DNA from: JBIQKZ01 sp044464765
GTDB taxonomy: Bacteria > Pseudomonadota > Gammaproteobacteria > Burkholderiales > Burkholderiaceae_B
Direction: 5' to 3'
Assembly: GCA_044464765.1 (NCBI GenBank)
Contig: JBIQKZ010000001.1
Location: 62,001-126,000, forward strand
DNA length: 64,000 bases
This document shows, piece by piece, positions 8,964 to 18,742 of this stretch. The position numbers were made by a program, and so were the translations under genes. The stretch's first letter is position 1. Each line of letters begins with the position of its first letter. The notes under the pieces are model-generated. The model saw only the letters and a list, made by a program, of their open reading frames with translations. It did not search any database and was not told where the DNA came from.

Positions 8964-11380
8964 AACTGCACTCGTTGCACCTGGGCGCTGTCGACGATCC
9001 CGTCGTTTAGCTGGTTCAGCAGGTCGCCGATTCCGTCCACGCCGCTGCCGTCTATTAATTCGTCGGCGGTGGGCAGGCCGACACGGGCCACGGCTTGCCC
9101 GGGCGGGAACTCGGAATAGTAGTAATCGCCGTCGATCTTGCTAAGGCCGGAAGGCACAGGGCCAGGCGTGGCTTCCGGCGTGTCTTTCAGGGCAACCCGC
9201 ATGTAGTCGATCCAGATCGGCATCGACGCCCCGCCGCCTGTTTCGCGCGAGCCCAGCGACCGGGGTTGATCGAAACCCATCCAGGCGACGCCAACCAGCG
9301 ACGGCGTGAAGCCCGCAAACCAGGCATCGTGCGAATCGTTGGTGGTGCCGGTTTTTCCGCCGATGTCATGGCGCTTCAGTTCGCGGCTGGCCCGCGCCCC
9401 AGTGCCCGAGGTTGCGACCCCGCGCAGCATATCGTTCATGACATAAGCAGTGCGGGGGTCGATGGCGCGGGCGGCCGAATCGCCGGCCACCGTGGGCTTG
9501 GCTTGCATGATGACCTTGCCGCTGCTGTCGGTGACGCGGTCGATAAGGTAGGGTTGCACGCGATAGCCGCCGTTGGCGAACACGGAAAACCCGCCGGCCA
9601 GTTGCAAGGGCGTGACGCCGCCCGCGCCCAGCGCCAGGGGCAGCACGGCAGGGTTGCGCGAACGGTCGAAGCCAAAGCGCGTGATGTAGTCTTGCACATA
9701 GTTGGGACCTACCGCCTGCATGATGCGAATGGACACCATGTTCTTGGACTTATAAAGCCCCTGGCGCATAGTCAGCATGGGTTCGTAGGTGTTGCCGTAG
9801 TTCTTGGGCGACCAGGCCTTGGAGCCGGTTTGTTCGGCGGTTAGGGTAAAAGGTTCGTCGGATACTTGCGTGGCCGGTGTCAGGCCGCGTTCCAGCGCCG
9901 CCGCGTAGATAAAGGGTTTGAAGGCCGAGCCGGGCTGGCGCCAGGCCTGGGTGACCCGGTTGAATTGCTCTTCGAAGTCGAAGCCGCCCACCATGGACAG
10001 GATGGCGCCATCCTGGGGACGCACGGACACGAAAGCCGCCTGGACGGTGGGCCGGTTGATGACCTCCCAGTGTTCGCCATTCTTGTGAACGTACACCACC
10101 GAGCCGCGCTCGATCCGGTACTGGTCCTTGGCGTTCTTGCCCAGGCCGCGCGCCACGATCTTCAGTGCGTTCTTGTCGGTGACATCGATGATTTGCTGCG
10201 AACTGCGGGCGACCGTGACTTTATCGGGGCTTGCCGACAAGACGACGCCCACCAGCAGATCGTCGCTATCGGAATATTTCTCCTGCACCGTGTCGAGGAT
10301 GGCGTCCAGTTCTTCGGCTTGGTTCTCGATGCCCTCGGGCAGCTTGATGGTTTCTTCCGGACCAGGGTAGATGGCGCGTCGGGTGTAGTCGAGTATGCCT
10401 TCACGCACGGCCTTGTAGGCGGCTTCCTGGTCTGTGGACGTGACCGTGGTGTAGATATTGAAACCGCGGGAATAGATGTTGTCCTGGTAGACGCCGTACA
10501 GCAACTGGCGAGCCAGCTCGGCGACGTATTCGCCGTGGATGGCGTAGCCGCCGGCCGGTGTGCCGGGCGCCGACTTGAGAACGATCGGCTGATCCATGGC
10601 TTGCTGGTACTCTTCCTGGGTAAGGTAGCCCAGTTCGAGCATGCGGCCCAGCACATAACCCTGGCGCGCCTTGGCCCTGGGGAAGTTGGCAATCGGGTTG
10701 AAGCGCGAAGGCGCCTTGGGGATGCCGGCCAGCATGGCGGCTTCGGCTGCAGTGATGTCGCCCAGCTGCTTGCCGAAATAGGTGCGGCTTGCGGCGGCGA
10801 AGCCATAGGCCCGGTGGCCAAGGAAGATCTGGTTCATGTACAGATCCAGAATTTGGTCTTTGCTGAGCGTGGCTTCAATCTTGAAGGTGAGCAACAGCTC
10901 GTAGAACTTGCGCGTATAGGTTTTCTCGGACGACAGATAGAAGTTGCGCGCCACCTGCATGGTGATAGTGCTGGCCCCTTGTGTCTTGGACATGTGCGTG
11001 ATGTTGGCTACGACGGCGCGCGCCACGCCGGCCCAATCGATGCCGCTGTGTTGGTAAAAACGATCATCTTCGGCTGCTAAAATGGCCGACTTCATGACAT
11101 CGGGGATTTCATCGAAGCGCAGTACGTTGCGCCGCTCTTCGCCGAATTCACCGATCAGGACGTTGTCGGCGGTATAAATGCGTAAGGGCACCCGCGGCCG
11201 GTAATCGATCATGGCCGAGAGGTCGGGCAGGTTGGGCCAGGCCAGCGCGAGGGCCAGCGAACCCAGCAAGGCGCCGCATAAACCCAGGCCGGCAAGAAAG
11301 ACGACGGTCTTGACCAGGAAGCGCCGCAGCCAGGAGCCGGACGATGGAGGGCTGCTTTTGGGGGAAGTAGTTGAACTCAT
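8960..11380 (-). CDS. mrcA: Penicillin-binding protein 1A (bifunctional peptidoglycan synthase)
   Basis: Polymerises lipid II and cross-links peptidoglycan at the outer face of the inner membrane. From the ATG at 11380 it has 806 residues; an upstream ATG at 11416 would add twelve. One membrane anchor spans about 21-48. The glycosyltransferase domain carries the catalytic glutamate E104 in AAEDDRFYQHSG. The transpeptidase has S485 and K488 in QPGSAFKPF, an SKN motif, and KTGT near 675. The divergent neighbour is aroK, as in Bordetella and relatives. Confidence 0.96.
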   Translation of the reverse strand: MSSTTSPKSSPPSSGSWLRRFLVKTVVFLAGLGLCGALLGSLALALAWPNLPDLSAMIDYRPRVPLRIYTADNVLIGEFGEERRNVLRFDEIPDVMKSAILAAEDDRFYQHSGIDWAGVARAVVANITHMSKTQGASTITMQVARNFYLSSEKTYTRKFYELLLTFKIEATLSKDQILDLYMNQIFLGHRAYGFAAASRTYFGKQLGDITAAEAAMLAGIPKAPSRFNPIANFPRAKARQGYVLGRMLELGYLTQEEYQQAMDQPIVLKSAPGTPAGGYAIHGEYVAELARQLLYGVYQDNIYSRGFNIYTTVTSTDQEAAYKAVREGILDYTRRAIYPGPEETIKLPEGIENQAEELDAILDTVQEKYSDSDDLLVGVVLSASPDKVTVARSSQQIIDVTDKNALKIVARGLGKNAKDQYRIERGSVVYVHKNGEHWEVINRPTVQAAFVSVRPQDGAILSMVGGFDFEEQFNRVTQAWRQPGSAFKPFIYAAALERGLTPATQVSDEPFTLTAEQTGSKAWSPKNYGNTYEPMLTMRQGLYKSKNMVSIRIMQAVGPNYVQDYITRFGFDRSRNPAVLPLALGAGGVTPLQLAGGFSVFANGGYRVQPYLIDRVTDSSGKVIMQAKPTVAGDSAARAIDPRTAYVMNDMLRGVATSGTGARASRELKRHDIGGKTGTTNDSHDAWFAGFTPSLVGVAWMGFDQPRSLGSRETGGGASMPIWIDYMRVALKDTPEATPGPVPSGLSKIDGDYYYSEFPPGQAVARVGLPTADELIDGSGVDGIGDLLNQLNDGIVDSAQVQRVQF

Positions 11381-11495
11381 TGAGGACGATTTTAAGCCCT
11401 GTAAGGCGGGGGCCATGTTTTACGCGGCACGGTTGTGTAACTGTTTAATGCAGTGTAGCGGGCTAAAGCAGGAATGCAAGTGGGATAATACACAA

Positions 11496-12125
11496 ATGAA
11501 TGATTCTTTACGTTCGCGCGAGCAAGACGCCGGACAGGCTACGGGCGCGCAGGGGGGGGCGGCCCCGGCCTGCGCCGCTGGGCCGGGCATGTCGCTCCCT
11601 TACGACAAGCCCGTGTTCCTGGTGGGCATGATGGGGGCGGGCAAAACCACCATTGGCCGGGCGCTTGCGAAAGCCCTGGGGCGCGAGTTCGTCGACCTGG
11701 ATCTGGCGCTCGAGGCGCGCTGCGGCGTGCGGGTGGCGCTGATCTTCGAGATCGAAGGCGAAGCGGGCTTCAGGCGGCGTGAAACCCAGATGCTCGACCA
11801 TTACTCCCGGCAACCGGGCATTGTGCTGGCAACGGGCGGCGGGGCGGTGCTGGCCGACGAAAATCGCCGGTATCTTAAAGAGCGGGGCGTTGTGGTTTAT
11901 CTTCAGGCCCAGGCCGCCGAGCTGTACCGGCGGGTAGCCCGCGATCGCAATCGGCCCTTGCTGCAAACGGCCGACCCCAAGGCCCGCCTGGCCGAGTTGC
12001 TTGAACAGCGCCATCCCTTGTACAAAGAGGTGGCGAGCCTGACATTCGAAACCGGCGACATGCCGGTGCAGCAGGCTGTGCGCAGCCTGATCGCTTTACT
12101 CAAGAACCACGAGGCCAAACCTTGA
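11496..12125 (+). CDS. aroK: Shikimate kinase
   Basis: Phosphorylates shikimate with ATP in the chorismate pathway. Seen are Walker A GMMGAGKT (44-51), the shikimate-binding D67-L-D69, GGG at 113-115 and the lid R150-N-R152-P. From ATG 11496 the protein is 209 residues, with about 30 non-conserved residues before the domain; a second in-frame ATG at 11589 would start it immediately before the core. An extended -10-like TGGGATAAT ends at 11489, only seven bases before ATG 11496, so either the transcript is nearly leaderless or the later ATG is used. The stop overlaps the aroB start (TGATG). Confidence 0.94.
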   Translation: MNDSLRSREQDAGQATGAQGGAAPACAAGPGMSLPYDKPVFLVGMMGAGKTTIGRALAKALGREFVDLDLALEARCGVRVALIFEIEGEAGFRRRETQMLDHYSRQPGIVLATGGGAVLADENRRYLKERGVVVYLQAQAAELYRRVARDRNRPLLQTADPKARLAELLEQRHPLYKEVASLTFETGDMPVQQAVRSLIALLKNHEAKP

Positions 12126-13207
12126 TGAACACCGTTCACGTTGATACCCCGGGTGGAAGCTATCCCATTCACATTGGTTCTGGCCGGCTGGATCGGCTGG
12201 ATGAAAGCATTCCGGCCGATGCGACCGCCATTGCGGTGGTCACGAACCCCACCGTGGCCGCGCATTATGCCGAGCGTGCCGAACGCGCGCTGGCGCGCAC
12301 CGGCAAACGCCTGATCCGCATCGAGCTGCCTGATGGCGAGGCCTATAAAGATTGGCAAACACTCAACCTGATCTTTGACGCGTTGCTGGGCAACCGCTTC
12401 GACCGCAAAGCCGTGCTGGTGGCCTTGGGCGGCGGGGTGATCGGCGACATGACGGGGTTTGCCGCCGCAAGCTTCATGCGGGGCGTGCGCTTTGTGCAGG
12501 TGCCCACCACGCTGCTGGCGCAGGTCGACTCGTCGGTGGGTGGGAAAACGGGGGTCAACCATCCTCTGGGCAAGAATATGGTGGGGGCGTTTTATCAGCC
12601 CATTGCCGTCGAGATTGATATCGATGTCCTGACCACGCTGCCAGCGCGCGAGATCGCGGCCGGACTGGCTGAAGTCATCAAGTATGGGCTGATCATCGAC
12701 GCCGATTTCTTCGCCTGGTGCGAGCAGAATGTCCGGGCCTTGCGCCAACTGGATCCGGCCGTCATCGGCCAGGCCATCAAGCGCTCCTGCGAGCTGAAGG
12801 CCCACGTGGTCGGCAAAGACGAGCGCGAGTCGGGCTTGCGGGCGATCCTCAACTTTGGCCACACCTTTGGCCATGCCATCGAAGCGGGTTTGGGGTATGG
12901 CCAATGGCTGCATGGGGAAGCCGTGGGCTGCGGCATGGCGCAGGCGGCCGAGCTTTCCGCCGTGTCCACGGGCCTGTCGCAAGACAGTGTCGAGCGGGTC
13001 AGGGCGTTGGTGCAAGCCATCGGCTGTCCAGTGGCGCCGCCCGACCTTGGGCTGGAACGCTGGATCGAACTGATGCAGGTCGACAAAAAGACCGAGGGCG
13101 GTCAATTGCGGTTCATCTTGTTGCCCGAGATCGGCAAGGCGGTGGTCAAGGCGGCGGCGCTGGACGACGTGCGCTCCGTACTCCAGAAAATCTCGGCCCC
13201 AGCCTGA
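12125..13207 (+). CDS. aroB: 3-dehydroquinate synthase
   Basis: Converts DAHP to 3-dehydroquinate, the second step to chorismate, using NAD and a divalent metal. The 360-residue protein shows GGGVIGD at 102-108, VDSSVGGKTG at 134-143, KYGLI, and the metal-site region NFGHTFGHAIE. The ATG at 12125 shares a base with the aroK stop, so the two genes are coupled. dgt follows after 7 bases. Confidence 0.97.
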   Translation: MNTVHVDTPGGSYPIHIGSGRLDRLDESIPADATAIAVVTNPTVAAHYAERAERALARTGKRLIRIELPDGEAYKDWQTLNLIFDALLGNRFDRKAVLVALGGGVIGDMTGFAAASFMRGVRFVQVPTTLLAQVDSSVGGKTGVNHPLGKNMVGAFYQPIAVEIDIDVLTTLPAREIAAGLAEVIKYGLIIDADFFAWCEQNVRALRQLDPAVIGQAIKRSCELKAHVVGKDERESGLRAILNFGHTFGHAIEAGLGYGQWLHGEAVGCGMAQAAELSAVSTGLSQDSVERVRALVQAIGCPVAPPDLGLERWIELMQVDKKTEGGQLRFILLPEIGKAVVKAAALDDVRSVLQKISAPA

Positions 13208-13214
13208 CACGGCC

Positions 13215-14342
13215 ATGACCCGGATTGCCCCTTATGCCAGCGATCCCGAGCAAACCCGGGGTCGTGTGCATGCCGAAGCGCCGCCGGTCAATCGCACGCA
13301 ATTCCAGCGTGACCGCGACCGCATCATTCATTGCAACGCCTTTCGCCTGCTCGAATACAAAACCCAGGTCTTCGTCAATCATGAAGGGGATCTGTTCCGC
13401 ACCCGCCTGACCCATAGCATCGAAGTGGCGCAGATTGCGCGCACATTGGCGCGCAATCTGGGGTTGCACGAAGACCTGACCGAGGCGATCTCATTGGCCC
13501 ACGACCTGGGCCACACGCCGTTCGGGCATGCCGGCCAGGACGAACTGAATGCGTGCATGCGTGAGCTGGCGCCTGCCGCGGGCGGTTTCGAGCACAATCT
13601 GCAGAGCTTGCGGGTGGTGGATGAACTGGAAGAACGCTACGCCGCTTTCAATGGGCTGAACCTGTGTTTTGAGACGCGCGAGGGCATACTCAAGCACTGC
13701 TCGGTTCGGCATGCTCGCCTGCTGGGGGATGTCGGCCGGCGCTTTATCGATCGTAGCCAACCTTCGCTGGAAGCGCAGATCGCCAATCTGGCCGACGAGA
13801 TCGCCTATAACAATCACGATGTCGACGATGGCTTGCGATCCGGCCTGATCACGGTTGACCAACTGCTGCAGGTCGAGATTTTCGCCTCGCACCATCGCCG
13901 GGTGATGCAGGCTTATCCCGGCTTGGCCGGCCGCCGCGCGGTGTATGAAACCATCCGGGCCATGATTAATACCCTGGTGGTGGACCTTACCGAAACGACG
14001 CTGGCCAATATTGCCGAGCATCAGCCCGCCAGCGCGGATGATGTGCGCGCCGTGCCGCCGCTGGCGGCTTTTTCAACCGATATGCGTGCTCAGGCGGATG
14101 GCCTGAAGGGCTTCTTGTTGAAGAATCTGTATCGGCATTCGCGCGTCATCCGCATGACCACCAAGGCGCGAGCCATTGTGCGCGAGCTTTTTACCGCGTA
14201 CCTAAACGAACCGCGCCTGTTGGACGACGAGCACCGGCGCGACGACGAGGCGGCCCAAGCCCGGGCCATTGCCGACTATATCGCGGGCATGACGGATCGC
14301 TACGCCATTCGCGAGCACCGCGAACTATTTCGCATGGATTGA
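13215..14342 (+). CDS. dgt: Deoxyguanosinetriphosphate triphosphohydrolase-like protein (HD domain)
   Basis: HD-superfamily dNTP triphosphohydrolase of 375 residues, likely trimming the dNTP pool. Metal ligands are visible as H67 (THSIE) and H96-D97 (AHDLGHTPFGHAG), with a further conserved stretch NNHDVDDGL near 198. The short length and the N-terminal NRTQFQRDRDRIIH match the dGTPase-like type 2 group rather than E. coli Dgt. Third gene of the aroK-aroB-dgt run. Confidence 0.93.
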   Translation: MTRIAPYASDPEQTRGRVHAEAPPVNRTQFQRDRDRIIHCNAFRLLEYKTQVFVNHEGDLFRTRLTHSIEVAQIARTLARNLGLHEDLTEAISLAHDLGHTPFGHAGQDELNACMRELAPAAGGFEHNLQSLRVVDELEERYAAFNGLNLCFETREGILKHCSVRHARLLGDVGRRFIDRSQPSLEAQIANLADEIAYNNHDVDDGLRSGLITVDQLLQVEIFASHHRRVMQAYPGLAGRRAVYETIRAMINTLVVDLTETTLANIAEHQPASADDVRAVPPLAAFSTDMRAQADGLKGFLLKNLYRHSRVIRMTTKARAIVRELFTAYLNEPRLLDDEHRRDDEAAQARAIADYIAGMTDRYAIREHRELFRMD

Positions 14343-14427
14343 CGGTTCTTGACGACATCTCGCGACGCATGCGGTCGCGGGTTCGACGAGCTCCTGTGGA
14401 AGAAGCTGAATCCCACGTAACGCCTCG

Positions 14428-14459
14428 ATAAGCGGTTCGGCCCAGGGCTGGCCGCTTAT
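14428..14459 (-). terminator. Hairpin at the uvrA / dgt convergence
   Basis: The arms ATAAGCGG and CCGCTTAT (14428-14435 and 14452-14459) form an 8-base stem that spans the uvrA stop codon. There is no clear T-run on either side, so it may be a weak bidirectional terminator. Confidence 0.35.
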
Positions 14460-17296
14460 AACAAAGGCTTCAGATACCGCCCTGTGTAGCTTTCCGGGCA
14501 GGCGGCAATGTCTTCGGGCGTGCCTTGAACAACGATGCGCCCGCCGCCGCTGCCGCCTTCCGGGCCCATGTCCACGACCCAGTCCGCCGTCTTGATCACG
14601 TCCAGATTGTGTTCGATGATGACCACGGTATTGCCGCTGTCCACCAATTGCTGCAGAACGTCCAGCAGCAGGGCGATGTCCTGGAAGTGCAGGCCGGTGG
14701 TGGGTTCATCAAGGATGTAAAGCGTGCGCCCGGTGCTGCGCTTGGACAGTTCCAGCGATAATTTCACTCGCTGCGCTTCGCCCCCGGACAGTGTGGTGGC
14801 GCTTTGGCCCAGCCGTATATACGACAGGCCCACATCCATCAAGGTTTTCAGTTTGCGGGCAATCGCGGGAATGGCTTCGAAATACGCCAGCGCCTGCTCG
14901 ACCGTCAGGTCCAGGACCTCGCTGATGGTGCGTCCGCGATAGCGGATCTCCAGGGTTTCGCGGTTGTAGCGCTTGCCGCCGCAGACGTCGCAGGGCACAT
15001 ACATATCGGGCAGGAAATGCATTTCCACTTTGACGACACCGTCGCCCTGGCAGGCTTCGCAGCGGCCGCCCTTGACGTTGAACGAAAAGCGGCCGGGGTC
15101 GTAGCCGCGCGTGCGGGCTTCGGGAACGCCGGCGAACAGCTCCCGTATGGGTGTGAACATGCCGGTGTAGGTGGCTGGATTGCTGCGCGGCGTGCGTCCG
15201 ATGGGGCTTTGGTCGACGTTGATGACCTTGTCGAAGTTGGATAAACCTTCAAGGGTTTCGTAGGGGGCCGGTTCGGTCTGGGCGCGTTGCAGCTCCCGGG
15301 CGGCGGCTGCGGCCAGCGTGTCGTTGATCAGAGTCGACTTGCCGGAACCGGACACGCCGGTAATGCAAATCAGCCGGCCGGCCGGCAGGGTCAGGTCCAC
15401 GGACTTCAGGTTATTGCCTGTACAGCCGGTCAGGCGCAGCCCGGGCTGGTCTGGCTCGATGGGGCGGCGCGTGGGTACGTCGATGCGGCGCTTGCCGCTA
15501 AGGTACTGGCCGGTCAGCGACTCGGGCTGGTCCGCCAGCGCGTTGGGCGGGCCGTAGGCAACGATGCGTCCGCCATGTTCGCCCGCGCCCGGCCCCATGT
15601 CGACTACGAAGTCGGCCGAGCGGATCATGTCTTCATCGTGCTCGACGACGATCACGCTATTGCCCAGGTCGCGCAGATGCTGCAGGGTTTCGATCAGGCG
15701 ATCGTTGTCGCGCTGATGCAGTCCGATGGACGGCTCGTCCAGCACATACATGACGCCTGTCAGGCCCGAGCCGATCTGGCTGGCCAGACGTATGCGTTGC
15801 GCCTCGCCCCCTGAAATCGTGTCGGCCCGACGGTCCAGGGACAGATAATTCAAGCCTACGTTGTTCAGGAACTGCAAGCGCGCTTCGATTTCGCGGATGA
15901 TGCGTTCGGCGACCTCCTTGCGGGCGCCGCTAAGCTCCAGCGCCTTGAACCAATCCAGGCAGGCGGCCAGCGACATGGCCTCGACGTCGAAAATAGCGCG
16001 GCCGCGGCGTTCTCCCGGGCCCGGCTCCGTGCCGATCAGCACATTGCGCGCTTCAATACGTAACCGGCTGCCTTCACAGGCCGGGCAGTTTCGGGTTTGC
16101 CTATACTTGCCCAGTTCTTCCCGGACGGCGCTGGAATCGGTTTCACGCCATCGGCGCTCCAGATTGGGGATAATGCCTTCGAAAGGATGGCGCTTGATGG
16201 TGCTGCGCCCTTGCTCGTTCAGATAGAGGAAGGGGATTTCCTCGGCGCCCGACCCGTGCAACACCTGGTTCTGCACCGTTTCGGGCAGCTCGCAGAAAGG
16301 GGTTTCGATATCGAAGTCGTAATGCGCCGCCAGGCTGGTCAGCATGCTGTGTGTAAAGGCATTGCGTCGGTCCCAGCCGTTGATCGCGCCGCTGGCCAGG
16401 CTTAGCTCGGGGAAGGCCACGACGCGCTTGGCGTCGAACATCTCTACGTGGCCCAAGCCATCGCAGGTGGGGCAGGCGCCGATTGGGTTGTTGAAACTAA
16501 ATAGCCTGGGCTCCAGCTCGGTCAGGCTGTGCTGGCAGAGCGGGCAGGCATAGTGGCTGGAAAATGGCTGCTCTTCGCCGGTATCCATATTCAGCGCCAG
16601 CGCCCGGCCATCGGCTAGGCCCAAGGCGGTTTCAAAGCTCTCGGCCAGCCTTTGCTGGCTTTCCGGCTTTACCCGCAGCCGGTCCACAACCACGTCGAAA
16701 TCGTGCTTTTCGTTTTTGTTCAGGGCGGGAAGGCGGTCAAGCTCGACCATCTCGCCATTGACGCGCAGCCGAACAAAGCCCTGGGCTTGCAGGCTGGCGC
16801 ACTGGTCTTCGAAGCCGCCTTTGCGCGAGCGGGCGATGGGCGCCAGAATGGCCAGCCGGGTATCGGCCGCCCAGTCCAGAACCTTGTCCACCATCTGGCT
16901 GACGTTTTGCGCCTGCAGCGGCAGGCCGTGGTCGGGACAGTAGGGCGTACCCACCCGCGCGTACAATAGGCGCAGGTAATCGTGAATTTCAGTAATGGTG
17001 CCGACCGTAGACCGGGGGTTGTGACCGGCAGACTTCTGTTCGATGGAAATTGCCGGAGACAGGCCTTCGATCAGGTCGACATCGGGCTTGTCCATCAGTT
17101 GCAGAAACTGGCGCGCATAGGCCGACAGGCTTTCGACATACCGTCGCTGGCCTTCGGCGTAAAGGGTGTCAAAAGCCAAAGAAGACTTCCCCGAACCGGA
17201 CAAACCTGTAATCACCACGAGCTTGTGTCGTGGCAAGTCGACAGAAATGTTTTTCAGGTTGTGCGTACGGGCGCCCCGGATGCGAATCGCGTCCAT
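14456..17296 (-). CDS. uvrA: Excinuclease ABC subunit A
   Basis: DNA damage sensor of nucleotide excision repair, with two ABC ATPase modules. From the ATG at 17296 the protein is 946 residues. Walker A1 is GLSGSGKSS at 31-39 and Walker A2 is GVSGSGKST in the second half. Zinc-finger cysteines appear as CPLCQ...CPTC in the first module and CEACQGDG...CDVCGG in the second. Both LSGGE-type signatures are visible (TISGGEAQRIRLA and TLSGGEAQRVKL). I looked for a LexA-type box in the 150 bases upstream and saw none. It is divergent from the MFS gene. Confidence 0.97.
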   Translation of the reverse strand: MDAIRIRGARTHNLKNISVDLPRHKLVVITGLSGSGKSSLAFDTLYAEGQRRYVESLSAYARQFLQLMDKPDVDLIEGLSPAISIEQKSAGHNPRSTVGTITEIHDYLRLLYARVGTPYCPDHGLPLQAQNVSQMVDKVLDWAADTRLAILAPIARSRKGGFEDQCASLQAQGFVRLRVNGEMVELDRLPALNKNEKHDFDVVVDRLRVKPESQQRLAESFETALGLADGRALALNMDTGEEQPFSSHYACPLCQHSLTELEPRLFSFNNPIGACPTCDGLGHVEMFDAKRVVAFPELSLASGAINGWDRRNAFTHSMLTSLAAHYDFDIETPFCELPETVQNQVLHGSGAEEIPFLYLNEQGRSTIKRHPFEGIIPNLERRWRETDSSAVREELGKYRQTRNCPACEGSRLRIEARNVLIGTEPGPGERRGRAIFDVEAMSLAACLDWFKALELSGARKEVAERIIREIEARLQFLNNVGLNYLSLDRRADTISGGEAQRIRLASQIGSGLTGVMYVLDEPSIGLHQRDNDRLIETLQHLRDLGNSVIVVEHDEDMIRSADFVVDMGPGAGEHGGRIVAYGPPNALADQPESLTGQYLSGKRRIDVPTRRPIEPDQPGLRLTGCTGNNLKSVDLTLPAGRLICITGVSGSGKSTLINDTLAAAAARELQRAQTEPAPYETLEGLSNFDKVINVDQSPIGRTPRSNPATYTGMFTPIRELFAGVPEARTRGYDPGRFSFNVKGGRCEACQGDGVVKVEMHFLPDMYVPCDVCGGKRYNRETLEIRYRGRTISEVLDLTVEQALAYFEAIPAIARKLKTLMDVGLSYIRLGQSATTLSGGEAQRVKLSLELSKRSTGRTLYILDEPTTGLHFQDIALLLDVLQQLVDSGNTVVIIEHNLDVIKTADWVVDMGPEGGSGGGRIVVQGTPEDIAACPESYTGRYLKPLL

Positions 17297-17447
17297 CAAA
17301 TTCTTTCAGGTCTCTCAAAGGCTAACTTGCTACTATAACGCGCAGCGCTGATCCATGCGGGTCGTCCATTATCTGCTCGCCAGGCTGCTGTAACATTCGA
17401 AGGCGGAGGCAGGCTGTCGCCGTCGTCCATATTTAAGAGTTGTTTTT

Positions 17448-18665
17448 ATGTCCAGCAACACCCTTCCTTCGGGAAAGACGCAACCCGTCAAGCTGAAATT
17501 GACGCCGACCGAACGCCGCGCCAGCGTGATGTTGTCGTTGCTGTTCGCCTCGCGCATGTTGGGGCTGTTCCTGCTGACGCCTATTTTTGCGGTGGCTGCT
17601 GTATCCATTCCGGGGGGGAACGATGCGGCCAAGGTCGGCCTGGCCCTGGGCGCTTACGGCCTTACCCAGGCGATCATGCAGATTCCCCTGGGCATGGCGT
17701 CGGATCGCTTTGGACGCCGGCCCGTGATTGTGTGCGGCATGCTGCTGTTTATCGCGGGGGGCGTGATGTGCGCCCTGGCCACGGACATCCACTGGATTAT
17801 TGCGGGGCGCATTATCCAGGGCCTGGGCGCGGTATCGGCGGCCATTACCGCCTGGATCGCCGATGCTACCCGACCCGAAGTGCGCACACGCGCCATGGCG
17901 ATGGTGGGCGGCTCGATCGGCCTGTCGTTTGCGGCGTCGCTGGTGCTGTCCCCGGTGTTGGTAGGCGAATTCGGCTTGTCGGGGCTGTTTTGGGCCATCA
18001 GCCTGCTGGGCTTTGTGTGCTTGTTGATCGGGGCGTTCCTGGTGCCGGCCGTGCCGCGCGGCGATAAGCCAATTGTGCAGGCCAAGGCGCGCGATGTCTT
18101 GCGCCATACGGATTTATTGCGCTTGAATTTTGGCGTTTTCTGCCTGCATTTCGTGTTGATGGCGATTTTCATTGTCGCGCCGGGCATGCTGTCGCGCCTG
18201 GGGGGCTACGATTCGGCGAATCTCTGGGAGGTCTATCTCCCGGTAATCCTGCTGTCGTTCGTGCTGATGGTGCCGGCGGTCTTTTACACTGAAACCCGCA
18301 AGGCGCACAAGATTGCACTAGAGATCGCGGTAGCCTGCTTGGCGGCGGTGCTGGCCCTGATGCCGCTGGCCAGCCACCATTTCCTGACACTGGTGGCGAT
18401 GTTTGTTGGTTTTTTTATTGCTTTTAATATACTGGAGGCTTTGCAGCCCTCGCTGGTTTCCCGGGTTGCGCCGCCTGACTTTAAGGGCCTGGCCTTGGGG
18501 TTCTACAATACCGCGCAGTCGCTTGGCGTGTTCGCCGGCGCCGCAATCGGGGGGGCGATGGCAGCTCATGGAAATGAAACCCGTGTTTTTCTGGTTTCGG
18601 CCGCGCTGGTGTTTGTCTGGTTTCTGACCGCCAGGGGCTTCAAGGACGAAAATGCGCATGCGTAG
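17448..18665 (+). CDS. MFS transporter (YajR-like drug/solute exporter type)
   Basis: Inner-membrane secondary transporter of 405 residues with a twelve-helix hydropathy pattern. The MFS motif A between helices 2 and 3 reads GMASDRFGRRPVI (about 82-94). The substrate cannot be told from sequence. It sits between uvrA (divergent) and ssb, an arrangement I associate with Bordetella and relatives. Confidence 0.88.
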   Translation: MSSNTLPSGKTQPVKLKLTPTERRASVMLSLLFASRMLGLFLLTPIFAVAAVSIPGGNDAAKVGLALGAYGLTQAIMQIPLGMASDRFGRRPVIVCGMLLFIAGGVMCALATDIHWIIAGRIIQGLGAVSAAITAWIADATRPEVRTRAMAMVGGSIGLSFAASLVLSPVLVGEFGLSGLFWAISLLGFVCLLIGAFLVPAVPRGDKPIVQAKARDVLRHTDLLRLNFGVFCLHFVLMAIFIVAPGMLSRLGGYDSANLWEVYLPVILLSFVLMVPAVFYTETRKAHKIALEIAVACLAAVLALMPLASHHFLTLVAMFVGFFIAFNILEALQPSLVSRVAPPDFKGLALGFYNTAQSLGVFAGAAIGGAMAAHGNETRVFLVSAALVFVWFLTARGFKDENAHA

Positions 18666-18742
18666 TAACGCGTAGGGCGCAGTTTCAGCGCTTAAATTCG
18701 CCGATAATACACATCATCTGAATCAACGTTAGGGATACCGTC

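Noticed and set aside
9866..11080. 404-codon open frame on the plus strand inside mrcA
   Set aside because: Antisense to a full, motif-complete PBP1A gene. Long shadow frames are common in G+C-rich DNA, and its translation is His/Ala/Gly-rich without any recognisable domain.
11903..13216. 437-codon minus-strand frame opposite aroK-aroB
   Set aside because: Antisense shadow; both genes on the plus strand are complete and conserved.
17297..17447. LexA (SOS) box before uvrA
   Set aside because: No CTGT-N8-ACAG-like palindrome seen in the gap.
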